Source: DASQDN01 sp963844855
GTDB lineage: Bacteria; Acidobacteriota; Terriglobia; Bryobacterales; Bryobacteraceae
Length of the DNA stretch: 64,000 nucleotides
Assembly (NCBI GenBank): GCA_963844855.1
Contig: CAWJQP010000080.1
Span: 1 to 64,000 of the forward strand
Reading direction: 5' to 3'
The notes under the pieces are model-generated. The model was not told where the DNA came from and made no database searches. It worked only from the letters and a program-made list of their open reading frames with translations. Positions 19,410 through 28,924 of the stretch are shown piece after piece. The translations under genes and the position numbers were made by a program. The stretch's first letter is position 1. Every line of letters begins with the position of its first letter.

Positions 19410-21222
19410 ATGTCGAAGCAGATGCTGTCTCGCGTCTTCCCTGCTGTAGTTGTCGCCGTGCTGTGCTGCCGGCCTTCTGCGGGCCCAGAAACCGGCTAAG
19501 TGCGAGGGTCCGCCCGAGTTGCGGGACTGCGATCTCTGCTAAGCCGTCCGAAGAGGCGTATAGCGCTCTCGGATTTTGGTTCCTCGATCGCGGAAATCTT
19601 CCCTGCGCCATCCCGGCGTTCCGCTCCGCTGTGAACGTTGAACGGCGAATCTGTTCGAGCACGCTACAACCTGGGAATTGCTCTCTACGAGTCAGGTGAC
19701 GACAAGAGCGCCGTTACGCATCTGAAAGAGGCCGTCCGGCTCTCGCCGGGTGAGTTAAACGCACGGCAAGCCCTCGGCGCTGCACTGCTGCGGCTGAAAC
19801 GATGGACCGAGGCCGAGGCGGCATTCCGCGCGGCACTGAAGCTCGCTCCGGATTCCGAAGTTGCTCGTGATGGTTTGGCCCGGGCACAGCGTGCCCAAAA
19901 GGAATCCGCGAAGCCACCGTCGCCGATCAGCCTGGCCACCCAACGGATGCGCAGCGGCGATTTCGCGGGCGCCGCGGAGGCTTGGCGGGAATATCTGAGG
20001 ACCACGCCGGATGATGCTGTGGCCCGGCATAACCTCGCCATGGCCCTCTTGAAGCTCAGGGCAGCGAGGTGAAGCGGAGAAAGAACTGGAAGCCTCGATC
20101 AGACTGAAACCGGACTTCTCCGCCGCTCAGACAAATCTCGGCGTCTTGTACCAGCAGGACGGGCGAACAGCGGACGCCGAACGGCTTTTCCGCAGCGACT
20201 CTTGAGAGTGATCCCGCCTATGTGGCCGGATACCTGAACCTCGGCCTGGTTCTGACCGCACAATCGCGTTTCGCCGAGAGCGAAGCGGCGCTTCGAAAAG
20301 CCCGCGAACTCGCTCCGGATGACCCGGCGGTTCTCACCGCGCTTGGCATGGCGATACTGCGGCAGCAACGCTACCAGGACGCTCTCGCGGTGCTGCGCCG
20401 TGCCCTCGAATTGCAACCTGAATCGGCTGTGGCGCACCTGAACGTGGGCATTGCGCTCGCTGATCTCTCGTTGAAGGAGGAAGCAGTTAAGGAGTTTGAA
20501 GAGGCCTCGCGCCTGAACCCGCAACTGGCGGAGGCCCATTACAATCTGGGTCGGGCGTTGTATGAGCTGCGCCGTTTCGAGGAAGCGAGAGCCTCGCTCG
20601 AGCGAGCCACCTCACTGCGATCAGACTACGCCCCGGCCTTGATGATGCTCGGCATGGCCGAGAGCAGTCTCGGCAGGCCGGAGAAGGCAGTGGAACTCCT
20701 CGAGCGGTCTCTCGCGCTCGGCTGGTCCGATACCACTGCGCACTACAAACTCGGCAGGGCGCTGCTGGATGTCGGCCGCGAAAACGACGGTGTCGAGCAC
20801 CTCAAGAAAGCCGTGGAGTTGGATCCCGCCAACAGTCAGGCGGTCTTCGCGCTCATGCGGGTGATGTCGGCTCGAAATCCAACCGAGGCGAAACAGTACG
20901 GCCAGCAACTGCGCGAACTGAAAGCAGAGTCGCTGGCGGCTGCGAGGGCCCGTGTGCTGTCGAACTTCGCCCTGGACGCCGCTAAGAAGGAGGATTGGCC
21001 GAAGGCGATTGGCGCGGCTTCGCGAAGCTATCGACGTGTGCGGCGAGTGCTCCGTCCGGGCGCTGCTTCACAAGAACCTCGGCCTGATCATGGCCCAGTC
21101 CGCCGATAACGCCGGAGCGGTAACGGAACTGGCCATCGCCCATGAACCTGGATCCGGACGACCGGGACATCGAGTACGCCCTCGAACTCCTGCGAAAGAG
21201 GATCCCCCGGTCCGGCCAGTGA
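19410..21222 (+). CDS. TPR-repeat protein, exported (multiple frameshifts)
   Basis: A tetratricopeptide protein of about 600 codons recovered by following seven +1 frame changes (near 19480, 19535, 19635, 20060, 20205, 21018 and 21145). The start MSKQMLSRVFPAVVVAVL gives a signal peptide. Canonical 34-residue TPR units follow, such as RARYNLGIALYESGDDKSAVTHLKEAVRLSP, AVAHLNVGIALADLSLKEEAV, AEAHYNLGRALYELRRFEEARASLERAT and ALLHKNLGLIMAQSADNAGAV. It lies 108 bases after a TonB receptor. A similar TonB/TPR association occurs at 53.8-58.6 kb. Probably periplasmic or lipid-linked; role unknown. It is the most heavily broken gene in the window. Confidence 0.8.
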
Positions 21223-21410
21223 TTGACTCACCGGTGATACTGAGCCGTTCTAGAGACTAGTTCTGCGGTAAAGAGAACGCGACACATCGGGTGAGGCGCG
21301 TAGTAGTTCTCGCGTCTCATTCGCCCGTGTACGAGGATCCAAACTTGCCCGCAAAATGAAGAGGGACAAAGACAACCTAGTGGCGCGTGCAATACTCCGG
21401 CGCATTCAGC

Positions 21411-22054
21411 TCAACTTCCGGGTTTGCACAAGATTACCGGCCAATGTTGAAGTACGGAGTTCGGCGTCCGTCTAAAGCAGTATTCGTGAACACCTACTCG
21501 CCGCGAGTCGCTAACGAGCTCACGACCTCTGGAAATGGCTGTATAGTTCGTCACACGACGGTTTTCCCAGACGGCAGTGAACCCTTCATTTGTTAAAGTG
21601 CCCCACACGACAGCAGTTTTCCAAACAACAGTGCTGTTCAAAACCGAATCCGGTGGGAAAGAAATAGACGCTTTCTGTGTCGAAGAGTCATAGTTCGCGA
21701 TAGGAGAAACCGCAGAACCAGTTGACATTCCAGCACGGCTCAACACCGCCCAAACGCCTAGATAACCCGCTCTCGCGGTGAAGAGATTATGCGTACATTC
21801 GTAATAAGAAATCGGAACGACGTTCTGGGCATACCGATCCTTGAACGTCGGTTCTTTAAAACCATAACTCGCGATTACGTCATTGCCGCGCACGGTTGTG
21901 CTCATTTCTGTCATCGTTCCTCCACAGTGATCACATACGGACTATTACCAGGAGCGCTGATGATCGTGGCGGATCCCGACGCTCCCATAGAGTTATCACG
22001 GCCATTGTTTCCAGCGCCAGCCACTACCACGAGTCCTGCTTCCCAGGCACTCCG
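21411..22054 (-). pseudogene. Decayed partial duplicate of the adjacent subtilase
   Basis: The sequence downstream of the intact subtilase resembles parts of that same protein. Immediately after its stop, in the same frame, comes AWEAGLVVVAGAGNNGRDNS and then SATIISAPGNSPYVITV, matching AWKAGIVVVVAAGNDGRNNS and the ITVGAM region of the intact copy. After a frame change it reads RGNDVIASYGFKEP (intact: RADDLIASYSSKGP). It then skips about 120 residues, including the catalytic Ser region, and resumes at LFTARAGYLGVWAVL (intact: IFTIGAGYVDVWAAL) and SAVSPIANYDSST. It finishes with a rump of the repeat tail (VVWKTAVVWGT). No start, no catalytic triad: a non-functional tandem copy. Confidence 0.8.
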
Positions 22055-23860
22055 TCAGTTTTCGCCATTGACTAACTCATCGATACTTTCGCTGGCGGTT
22101 TTTGTCCCGGTACCCCAAACGGCTGCCGTTCCCCATATGGCGGCATTTCCTTGAGTTGTGCCTGTCCCCCAAATCGCTGCCGAACCCCATAACGTACTCG
22201 TCCCCCAAACAGCAGCCTGACCATCAACAAACACGTTCGTTCCCCAAATTGCAGCCGTACCCCACACCGCGGCGGTACCCCATACTGCCGCTGTTCCCCA
22301 GGCGGTGGCGCCACTATTTACGACACGAACCGAGCGCGTCGAGCTATTGAAGACCGCGATGGGTGATGCCGCCGTGCGTCCAGGGAGCACAAGGTCTGTA
22401 CTGTTCAGCGCCGCCCAAACGTCGACGTAGCCCGCCCCGATTGTAAAGATGTCGTACTGGCTGCTGTATACAGCGCCGGTAACAGGATCGACTGCGGTGC
22501 TGGTAGTCGGGAAAAACTTGGTGGCTGTCTTCATAAGACGAGCCTTGATCGTGTCTGGATTGAGTCTTGAGTCTTGCTGGAGCATCAACGCCGCCGCTCC
22601 ACTGACAACCGGAGCCGCCATGCTCGTGCCACTCAACTGGTAATAGTCTGCCGAATATGATTTGTTGGATGTGTACTGGTAGAGCGAATAAGGGATCTTG
22701 TTGGCGGCGGTCGGACTATTAGAAAGAAGGCTCTTAGGGGCGACGAGAGAGATAAGACGATTCCCTGGGGCGACAATGTCGGGCTTCACGACATGGTCTA
22801 TCAAGCTCGGCCCTTTCGAGCTATAACTCGCGATTAAATCATCCGCTCGAGAAGACGTGCCCTCTGTTTTCATGGCGCCGACCGTGATGACCAACGGATC
22901 ATTAGCCGGCGACGTTATCGTTGCGTAACCAGACGTGCCTTGGGAATTGTTTCGCCCGTCATTTCCTGCAGCGACGACGACAACAATACCGGCTTTCCAT
23001 GCTCGCTCAACGGCTTGGCAGAGAGGGTCCCGGCTGTAGCTCTCGAACACGGGCCGGCCGACGGACAGATTTAGGACACGGATATTGTATTTATTCTTGA
23101 GACTGATCGCTCGATCGATAGCGGCGATTACACTGCTATCTGTGCCGACACCGTTCGCGTCTAAAGCCTTCAGATTGATGATATTGGCATTAGGAGCGAT
23201 TCCGCGAAAGGAATTAAAGTAACTTGGTCCAGTCGAACTATTTGCATTTCCGGCCGCGATTCCGGCAACGTGCGTGCCGTGGCCGTACTGATCAGCAGTA
23301 CTTGTGTTCCCTGAAACGAAACTTTCGCTGTAAACAATTCGGGAGAGGTTAGAGGCTTTGGCTCCGGCCGCCAATAAATCTCTGGCCGGGGTAACTCCGC
23401 TATCCACTATCGCGATTCCAACGCCCGCGCCATCTAGCCCGGTTTGGAGAGCAACCGTTGCACCGACGGCCTGTACCGTTTTGTCGAGAAAAGACGTGAC
23501 TGCCCGGTCGGGTGTTACGTAAACGACATCAGGATCTTCTTCTAGATCCTTTAGCGCCGCCGCCGGAAGTGTATAGGCTACAGATTGGCTTGACCTGAGA
23601 TCTGCCTTAATTCGACCACCGATTCTCGCTAATTTTCCGGTTTGAATTTCTGATGGTGTGCCATTGTACTGAACAATTACATCGATGAGACCCTGTGCTT
23701 GTGTGAGACCCTGCGCTTGTCTGAGCCCCCGCGCTTGTGTGAGATCCTGCGCTTGCGCCTGAGCGGGCAAATCGGGAGCTAACTTTGGCGATGCTCCCTG
23801 GCAAAGCGCAGCAGTTACCCAAAACACCATCCCTACGGCGAGATTATTGACTCTTATCAT
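22055..23860 (-). CDS. Subtilisin-like S8 serine protease with AVWGT-repeat tail
   Basis: An intact 601-residue secreted protease. Signal peptide 1-22; a short Gln-rich repeat at 35-57; inhibitor_I9-like propeptide at about 58-120 (IDVIVQYNG to PDVVYVTPDR). The catalytic triad is Asp153 (IVDSGV), His194 (YGHGTHVAG) and Ser413 (LSGTSMAAPVVSG), with the oxyanion-hole Asn300 (AAGND). Residues 519-586 are a tail of about ten [AT]xWG[TS] repeats. GGAGG six bases upstream of the ATG supports the start. Proteases with this tail occur in Acidobacteriota and some other soil phyla; the tail probably serves surface attachment or secretion, which is inference. Confidence 0.92.
   Translation of the reverse strand: MIRVNNLAVGMVFWVTAALCQGASPKLAPDLPAQAQAQDLTQARGLRQAQGLTQAQGLIDVIVQYNGTPSEIQTGKLARIGGRIKADLRSSQSVAYTLPAAALKDLEEDPDVVYVTPDRAVTSFLDKTVQAVGATVALQTGLDGAGVGIAIVDSGVTPARDLLAAGAKASNLSRIVYSESFVSGNTSTADQYGHGTHVAGIAAGNANSSTGPSYFNSFRGIAPNANIINLKALDANGVGTDSSVIAAIDRAISLKNKYNIRVLNLSVGRPVFESYSRDPLCQAVERAWKAGIVVVVAAGNDGRNNSQGTSGYATITSPANDPLVITVGAMKTEGTSSRADDLIASYSSKGPSLIDHVVKPDIVAPGNRLISLVAPKSLLSNSPTAANKIPYSLYQYTSNKSYSADYYQLSGTSMAAPVVSGAAALMLQQDSRLNPDTIKARLMKTATKFFPTTSTAVDPVTGAVYSSQYDIFTIGAGYVDVWAALNSTDLVLPGRTAASPIAVFNSSTRSVRVVNSGATAWGTAAVWGTAAVWGTAAIWGTNVFVDGQAAVWGTSTLWGSAAIWGTGTTQGNAAIWGTAAVWGTGTKTASESIDELVNGEN
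22103..22306 (-). repeat. Coding repeat array: AVWGT pentapeptides
   Basis: About ten copies of a 15-base unit encoding A[AV][VI]WG[TS], partly spaced by divergent units (NVFVDGQ, GTTQGN). It forms the C-terminal tail of the subtilase. Adjacent units are nearly identical at DNA level, so the copy number could change by slippage or be collapsed in assembly. Confidence 0.85.
23690..23758 (-). repeat. Short 18-base tandem repeats in subtilase N-terminus
   Basis: About four imperfect 18-base units encoding QAQ-x-L-T (residues 35-57: AQAQDLTQARGLRQAQGL then TQAQGL) between the signal peptide and the propeptide. The units keep the frame. The low-complexity linker has no known function. Confidence 0.7.
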
Positions 23861-24185
23861 TTGCGGCCTCCGAATGCTTACGATCGACTAATTGCACTGA
23901 CCAACAACGCTGGTTGAATTCAGTTGCATTTGTTCGGATATCGGTCCCTTTCGAAGCTCCGAGTAGGTTGGCACCAATAGGGCGGGCTACGACCTTTAGG
24001 TGGGTTGGGGGGTAGTGTGATGGATTTTGTGGGCAACCGCTAAGAGGGCGGAGTGAACACAGCCGCATCGGATGGTCCGGTCTCACGCTGGCGCGGGCAA
24101 AATTTAGGGATAATCCGGGTTGCTCGCGAAGGACGGAAAAGTCACCGTTAGTTTTTGTTAGTCCCGGCTCTTAAGTGCTGACTTT
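23861..24185. other. 325-base gap upstream of the subtilase
   Basis: Between the end of the histidine kinase gene and the subtilase start, both on the minus strand. It must hold the subtilase promoter. I examined it for a c-di-GMP or other riboswitch and saw no conserved core. No gene is supported. Confidence 0.4.
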
Positions 24186-26378
24186 TTAATTAGGTAGATC
24201 AAGAAGCGCCGAGCGGACTTTCACGAGCAGTTCATCACGCGTGAATGGTTTTTGTAGCCAGATTGCTCGTTCCGCCTGCTGCTTTTCGGTCGTGAGCAAG
24301 GGATGATCGGTGTACCCGGAGACGTAAATTACTTTCATTTGGGGTCGTAAACCCAGCAGTTTTTCGGCAACATCCGAACCGCTTACGCCCGGCATCACCA
24401 TGTCGGTCACGAGGAGGTCGAAATCGCTAATGTCAGAGGCGGATAGTCCTAGGGCACTAGACGGAACCTCGAGAGCCATCACGGAATATCCGGCCTGAGT
24501 TAGGAATGATTCTGTCAATTCGCGCACAGGACGGTCGTCCTCAATCAGGAGAATTCGCCATGAGCCCTCAACGGATTGCTGTGCTCGTTCCAGCGCCTTG
24601 CTTTCGGGCGCTCCGACAACGCAAGGTAGGTAGACTTCAAACTCAGACCCCACACCCACCTCACTCCGCACAGTGAGGAATCCCCCACTTTGCTGGATTG
24701 TTCCGTACACCATCGGTAATCCCAAACCGGTACCCTTACCTATCTCTTTGGTTGTAAAGAACGGTTCGAAGATCTTAGCGAGGGTTTCCGCGCTCATTCC
24801 TGAGCCGGTGTCCTTTACGGACAGTACCGAGTACCTGCCCTGTTCTCGACCATGCGCTAACGCTTTAGCAGCTTCAATTAGCGTTTCGCCGGTCGAAATC
24901 GTTAGTTGTCCACCCCCCGGCATCGCGTCGCGGGCGTTAACGGCGAGGTTCATAATCACCTGTTCCAATTGGTGATGATCAGCACGAATCAGTCCCGGAT
25001 TGTGCGACAAATCCATGTGAATTGTAATGTCTTCACCAATGAGACGGTTCAACATTGTTTCCATGCCTTGCACGACGGTATTCAGATCCAACACCTCAGG
25101 CTCAAGGATCTGTTTCCGGCTAAATGCAAGTAGACGTTGAGTCAATGCAGCGGCCCGCTCGCCAGCCGCAATGACCTCACGAATGCTCGATTGTGCGGCA
25201 TGACCTTCGTCGAGCAGTTCAGCGCTAATCTGGCCGTATCCAAGGATGATAGTCAGCAAGTTATTGAAATCATGGGCAACACCGCCCGCGAGTCGGCCAA
25301 CCGCTTCCATCTTCTGGGACTGACGAAGTTGTTCGGTGAGTTCTCTTTTCTCGGTGACCTCTTTTAGATAAAATGCCACGCCGTCCGAGGAACGAAAGGC
25401 ATGCATTTCAAACCATGCGTCCAGATCGGGGAAGAAACGCTCTGGCGGATTACCAGCCGAGTTGTTCAAAAGTGACTCAATGTCGTCGCGAAAGCCTGCA
25501 TCAGCCAACTTCGGAAACGCCTCCCGCAAAAGACTGCCAACCGGTTCCGATTCGCGAAAGAGCCGCGAGCGGGCTCGCTGATTGGCGTAAACGATGCGGT
25601 CATCGGAAGAAACTGCAAAGACGCAGTCAGTAGTGCTTTCGAGAACGGATTCCAGACGGAGGGCGGCTGCCTTCAGTTCTTCCGAATGGACTCTACTTTC
25701 CTCTAATCGATCCAAGTATATTCGGTAAGATCGGTAGAGCAAGTAAACTATTGGTAAAGAAAGAACTACTGGCTGCCAGCCGGCCAGTCGGCCCAGTGAC
25801 CCCAGAATACCGAAAACGCACGCCCCGGCCAAATAGTAAGGGAACGACCAAAAATAACAGCTGCGCCAAGTCTCGACGATCGACTTTCTCTCCGTCAGGC
25901 CGATGATGACGGCGACGGTCAGCGTATTCGCAACAAAGAAAACGACCGTCGTCAAAAGAATTTTCAACGCCCAAGGAATGTTGAGCAGGGCCCAAATCGG
26001 AGCGACCTGCGCGTACCAAGCTGAGGCTGTCGCGATAACCAGCGCGGCGATATTGAAAGTCAAATGAACAAATTTGGGACGTTCTCGAGCATGCCAGAAC
26101 GACTGCACCACAGAAGAGATGGCCGCAATAATTAGGGCCTCCGGCAAGCTGAGTTCGATCACACTTACCAATAAGAAAAGAAACAGCACCGACATCGTCC
26201 CGCGAATTCCCGGCAGTGGCACTTTGAGGCAGGCGGCGACTACAGCAAGTATGAAATACGCGGTAAATCGGAAGTCAGGCGGTCGGAGCGCCGGCAAATT
26301 GACGGCTAGCAAGGCAATCCCTGAGCTCAGCACGGCGATAAGATATGCTCTTGCTCCGGATGACATGCCGCTCGACAT
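24186..26378 (-). CDS. Membrane-bound hybrid histidine kinase (PAS, HisKA, HATPase, receiver)
   Basis: An intact 730-residue sensor. Residues 8-222 hold about seven transmembrane helices. A PAS domain spans about 240-345 (VLESTTDCVFAVSSDDRIVYAN). HisKA carries phospho-acceptor His369 (GRLAGGVAHDFNN), HATPase has the N-box (NLAVNARDAMP, about 477-487) and G-boxes (DTGSGM, GKGTGLGL). A C-terminal receiver has phospho-acceptor Asp659 (LLVTDMVMPG) and Lys710 (LQKPF). The layout with receiver at the end suggests His-to-Asp transfer within the protein and a missing downstream partner. No response regulator with a DNA-binding domain is nearby. The stimulus is unknown; the neighbouring subtilase could be a target, but nothing proves it. 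Confidence 0.93.
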   Translation of the reverse strand: MSSGMSSGARAYLIAVLSSGIALLAVNLPALRPPDFRFTAYFILAVVAACLKVPLPGIRGTMSVLFLFLLVSVIELSLPEALIIAAISSVVQSFWHARERPKFVHLTFNIAALVIATASAWYAQVAPIWALLNIPWALKILLTTVVFFVANTLTVAVIIGLTERKSIVETWRSCYFWSFPYYLAGACVFGILGSLGRLAGWQPVVLSLPIVYLLYRSYRIYLDRLEESRVHSEELKAAALRLESVLESTTDCVFAVSSDDRIVYANQRARSRLFRESEPVGSLLREAFPKLADAGFRDDIESLLNNSAGNPPERFFPDLDAWFEMHAFRSSDGVAFYLKEVTEKRELTEQLRQSQKMEAVGRLAGGVAHDFNNLLTIILGYGQISAELLDEGHAAQSSIREVIAAGERAAALTQRLLAFSRKQILEPEVLDLNTVVQGMETMLNRLIGEDITIHMDLSHNPGLIRADHHQLEQVIMNLAVNARDAMPGGGQLTISTGETLIEAAKALAHGREQGRYSVLSVKDTGSGMSAETLAKIFEPFFTTKEIGKGTGLGLPMVYGTIQQSGGFLTVRSEVGVGSEFEVYLPCVVGAPESKALERAQQSVEGSWRILLIEDDRPVRELTESFLTQAGYSVMALEVPSSALGLSASDISDFDLLVTDMVMPGVSGSDVAEKLLGLRPQMKVIYVSGYTDHPLLTTEKQQAERAIWLQKPFTRDELLVKVRSALLDLPN

Positions 26379-26486
26379 CAGACAAAGGGACTCTTGACGA
26401 GTACCTAATACTCATTCACTCCGCATTTCAATTATTGAATCACTTTGAAGAATAACAAAACCGAGCGCACACTCTGAAAGGGTAGT

Positions 26487-27359
26487 CTATTCAGACCGAT
26501 CATCGTCAACCGGCCGAGGAAAAGGAGACAGTTCGGTCAATTGCAAGCTTCTCACAGCAGCCACCAATTTCTGGGTGTACGCATGCGATGGAGAAGCAAG
26601 AACCGCGCTCACGCTTCCGGATTCGACAATAACTCCGTCGTAGAGGATGGCAATTCGGTGACAAAGCGCTGCCAAAATGGAAAGGTCGTGAGAAATAAAT
26701 AGCACGCTCATCCTCTGTTCCCTATTAATTTGTTTGAATAGATCGAGAACTTCCCGTTGCGTATGGACATCAAGAGCGCTCGTTGGTTCGTCAGCAATCA
26801 ACAAAGTGGGGTGATGTAAGAGCGCCATTACGATCAGTACCCGTTGGGCTTGTCCCAGGCTGATCTGGTCTGGATAACGATTCAAGAACGGATCGTCGTC
26901 CGGAAGCCCGCAAGATCTGAGAAGACCCTTTACGCGACCTAGTTCGCTCGACCACGCTACTCCGGAATGGGCCTTCCAAGCTTCTCGCAATTGGGTTCCA
27001 ATACGAAGCGCTCGATTCAGCGCCGAGGATGCAGCTTGCGGAATCAAGGCAATCCGCCTTCCCCGCACTCTCCGCATTTCGCGTTCTGATAGCTGCATCA
27101 GCTCTGTGCCATCTAGCAGTACGCTGCCATGTATGCGAGCGCCTATGTGATCCAGCAGCCTAAGGATCGACAATGCGAGTGTGCTTTTTCCGGATCCGCT
27201 TTGTCCGACCAAGCCAACGATTTCCCCGGCATTCACGTCGATCACAGCATCCGCCAACGCGCCCATCTTTTGCGCGTAATCGACGGACAACCGTACTTGG
27301 AGAACGGGCTCGATTGGAGTTACCGCCTGGATCCGATCTTCAAGTGTTCCACGTTCCAA
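26487..27359 (-). CDS. Peptide/nickel-type ABC transporter ATP-binding protein
   Basis: A 290-residue ATPase of the DppD/OppD class. Walker A is GQSGSGKST, Walker B is LLIADEPTSALD, and the switch His is in FISHDLS. The signature motif is unusual: SLGQAQ in place of LSGGQ (DQISLGQAQRVLIVMALL). The C-terminus has the SHAYTQKLVAAV segment typical of oligopeptide ATPases but lacks the Cys-rich Fe-S tail of many DppD proteins. Its ATG lies 40 bases inside the substrate-binding protein gene, implying coupling. Most systems of this type use two ATPases; only one is present here, so it may homodimerise. Confidence 0.88.
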   Translation of the reverse strand: MERGTLEDRIQAVTPIEPVLQVRLSVDYAQKMGALADAVIDVNAGEIVGLVGQSGSGKSTLALSILRLLDHIGARIHGSVLLDGTELMQLSEREMRRVRGRRIALIPQAASSALNRALRIGTQLREAWKAHSGVAWSSELGRVKGLLRSCGLPDDDPFLNRYPDQISLGQAQRVLIVMALLHHPTLLIADEPTSALDVHTQREVLDLFKQINREQRMSVLFISHDLSILAALCHRIAILYDGVIVESGSVSAVLASPSHAYTQKLVAAVRSLQLTELSPFPRPVDDDRSE

Positions 27360-28924
27360 TAAATATGAGGCGAGAGAGCAGTAGGCGCGGCGTTTTCCAG
27401 GTTCTTCGATAAAGCTACCAAAACATTCGGATGAACCAAGTAAATGATTGGCGCCTGTTCGGCGACGATTTCCTGCACTCGATCGAAGGCGCGCTTCCGG
27501 GCCTGCAATGTGGTTTCTCGCGCCTGCTGGCGCATGAGAGAGTCAATCTCGGCTTCCCATTTTGTCGCTGGAGACTTCTGCCCCGGGTTCCATGCGTGAT
27601 GAGTGCTTGAGCTAAGCCAGATGTTCATCTGCGCGTTCGGATCCAGTTCGATATTCGCAAAGCCTAGGAGACAAGCCTCGTAATTATTGGATCGCATGAT
27701 TCTCTCAACAAGCGACTGAAACTCCAGAGGTGTGAAGCTTACCTTTATGCCGATACGCTTGAGGTCTTCCTGTACCAAAGCTCCGAGTTGAGAGCGAGTA
27801 TTGGAGCCCGCATTGGTGATGAGTGAGAACTCTACAGGATTGCTGTTTCGATCACGAAGAATCCCGCCTTCGAGCTTGAAACCATCCTCCTTCAATAAGC
27901 GGATTGCCTCGCTTTGTCCAAGAGTTTGAGCGGTCACTTTTGAGTTGAACCAGAGATGATTGCTCTGCGAAATTGGACCGTATGCCGGACTTCCGTGCCC
28001 TCGATAAACGAGACGAACCATATCACTCCGATTCACTGCGGCGGAAATCGCCTTCCGAAATCGCTGTGATTGAAACCAATTGCGTTTGAATTCCGGAATT
28101 GGCGCATTCGTAGCCTGATTGAACCAAAGGAATTCGGAATCGAGCGAAGGACCGGAATCGATAATTTTGTGGGGAGTATCTTGTCGAAGACGGTCGAAGG
28201 TTTCGGGCTCCAGACGATCGAGAAAGTCGAGTTCGTTCCTCCGGAATCGCAGAATCTCGTTCTCGCGATTACTCACGATAAATATTCGAATCGAATCGGC
28301 ATAAGGCAAACGAACTTTAGATGAATCTGTCTTCCAGTAATTTGTATTCTTCTTGAGAAAAACATACTGCGCAGGCTTGTACTCGGCTACGTAGAACGGT
28401 CCTAAGACCGCCCGCTCCGGTTGTTCAGCACCAGGGGCTCCGATCACGAGTTGATCAAATAAATACTCCACTCCCGCCACCGGCTGTTGGAAAGCAATTG
28501 ATACGAGATGCGGACCGTTTTGGGTAGCCTTAACCTGGCCTGGCGCGGACCGAAATGCATCCGCAACAGGTGACTTCAATTTCGGATCGTTGAATCGCTC
28601 AAATGTGGCGACCACAGCAGCGGAATCGAAGCGTCTGCCATCTGAAAACGAGACGCCTTTCCTAAGAACGAAATCGATCCGCTTGCCCCCATCACGGATA
28701 TTCCAAGACTCCGCAAGTTCTGGTTCGAGTTTTTGAGTTACCCGATTAAAGCGAATGAGTACACCACCCGTCAGAAAACGTATGGTTTCTGAACCTTCCT
28801 CAGAGGCCAGAAGAGGATCAAAGGTCTTTGGGTCCGTTCTTAAGCAGAACCGAAGTTCACTTTCCGCATATAGATTGAGAGCGATGAAACTCAGAGCAAA
28901 AAGCGCGCTGATAATTATTCCCAT
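27320..28924 (-). CDS. ABC transporter substrate-binding protein, family 5 (peptide type)
   Basis: A solute-binding protein of about 534 residues in the SBP_bac_5 family. The ATG at 28924 gives a clean signal peptide (MGIIISALFALSFIALNLYA); longer readings upstream add a non-hydrophobic extension inside the permease gene. Family features: LRFCLRTDPKTFDPL, ELAESWNIRDGGKRIDFVLRKGVSFSDG, AVVATFERFNDP, FRKAISAAVNRSDMVRLVYRGHGSPA and a C-terminal AWNPGQKSP segment. It should bind peptides or a similar solute in the periplasm and hand it to the two adjacent permeases. It overlaps the permease upstream by ten bases. Confidence 0.9.
   Translation of the reverse strand: MGIIISALFALSFIALNLYAESELRFCLRTDPKTFDPLLASEEGSETIRFLTGGVLIRFNRVTQKLEPELAESWNIRDGGKRIDFVLRKGVSFSDGRRFDSAAVVATFERFNDPKLKSPVADAFRSAPGQVKATQNGPHLVSIAFQQPVAGVEYLFDQLVIGAPGAEQPERAVLGPFYVAEYKPAQYVFLKKNTNYWKTDSSKVRLPYADSIRIFIVSNRENEILRFRRNELDFLDRLEPETFDRLRQDTPHKIIDSGPSLDSEFLWFNQATNAPIPEFKRNWFQSQRFRKAISAAVNRSDMVRLVYRGHGSPAYGPISQSNHLWFNSKVTAQTLGQSEAIRLLKEDGFKLEGGILRDRNSNPVEFSLITNAGSNTRSQLGALVQEDLKRIGIKVSFTPLEFQSLVERIMRSNNYEACLLGFANIELDPNAQMNIWLSSSTHHAWNPGQKSPATKWEAEIDSLMRQQARETTLQARKRAFDRVQEIVAEQAPIIYLVHPNVLVALSKNLENAAPTALSPHIYWNVEHLKIGSRR

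Noticed and set aside
23861..24185. c-di-GMP riboswitch upstream of the subtilase
   Set aside because: The GEMM-I core and tetraloop-receptor pattern are absent.
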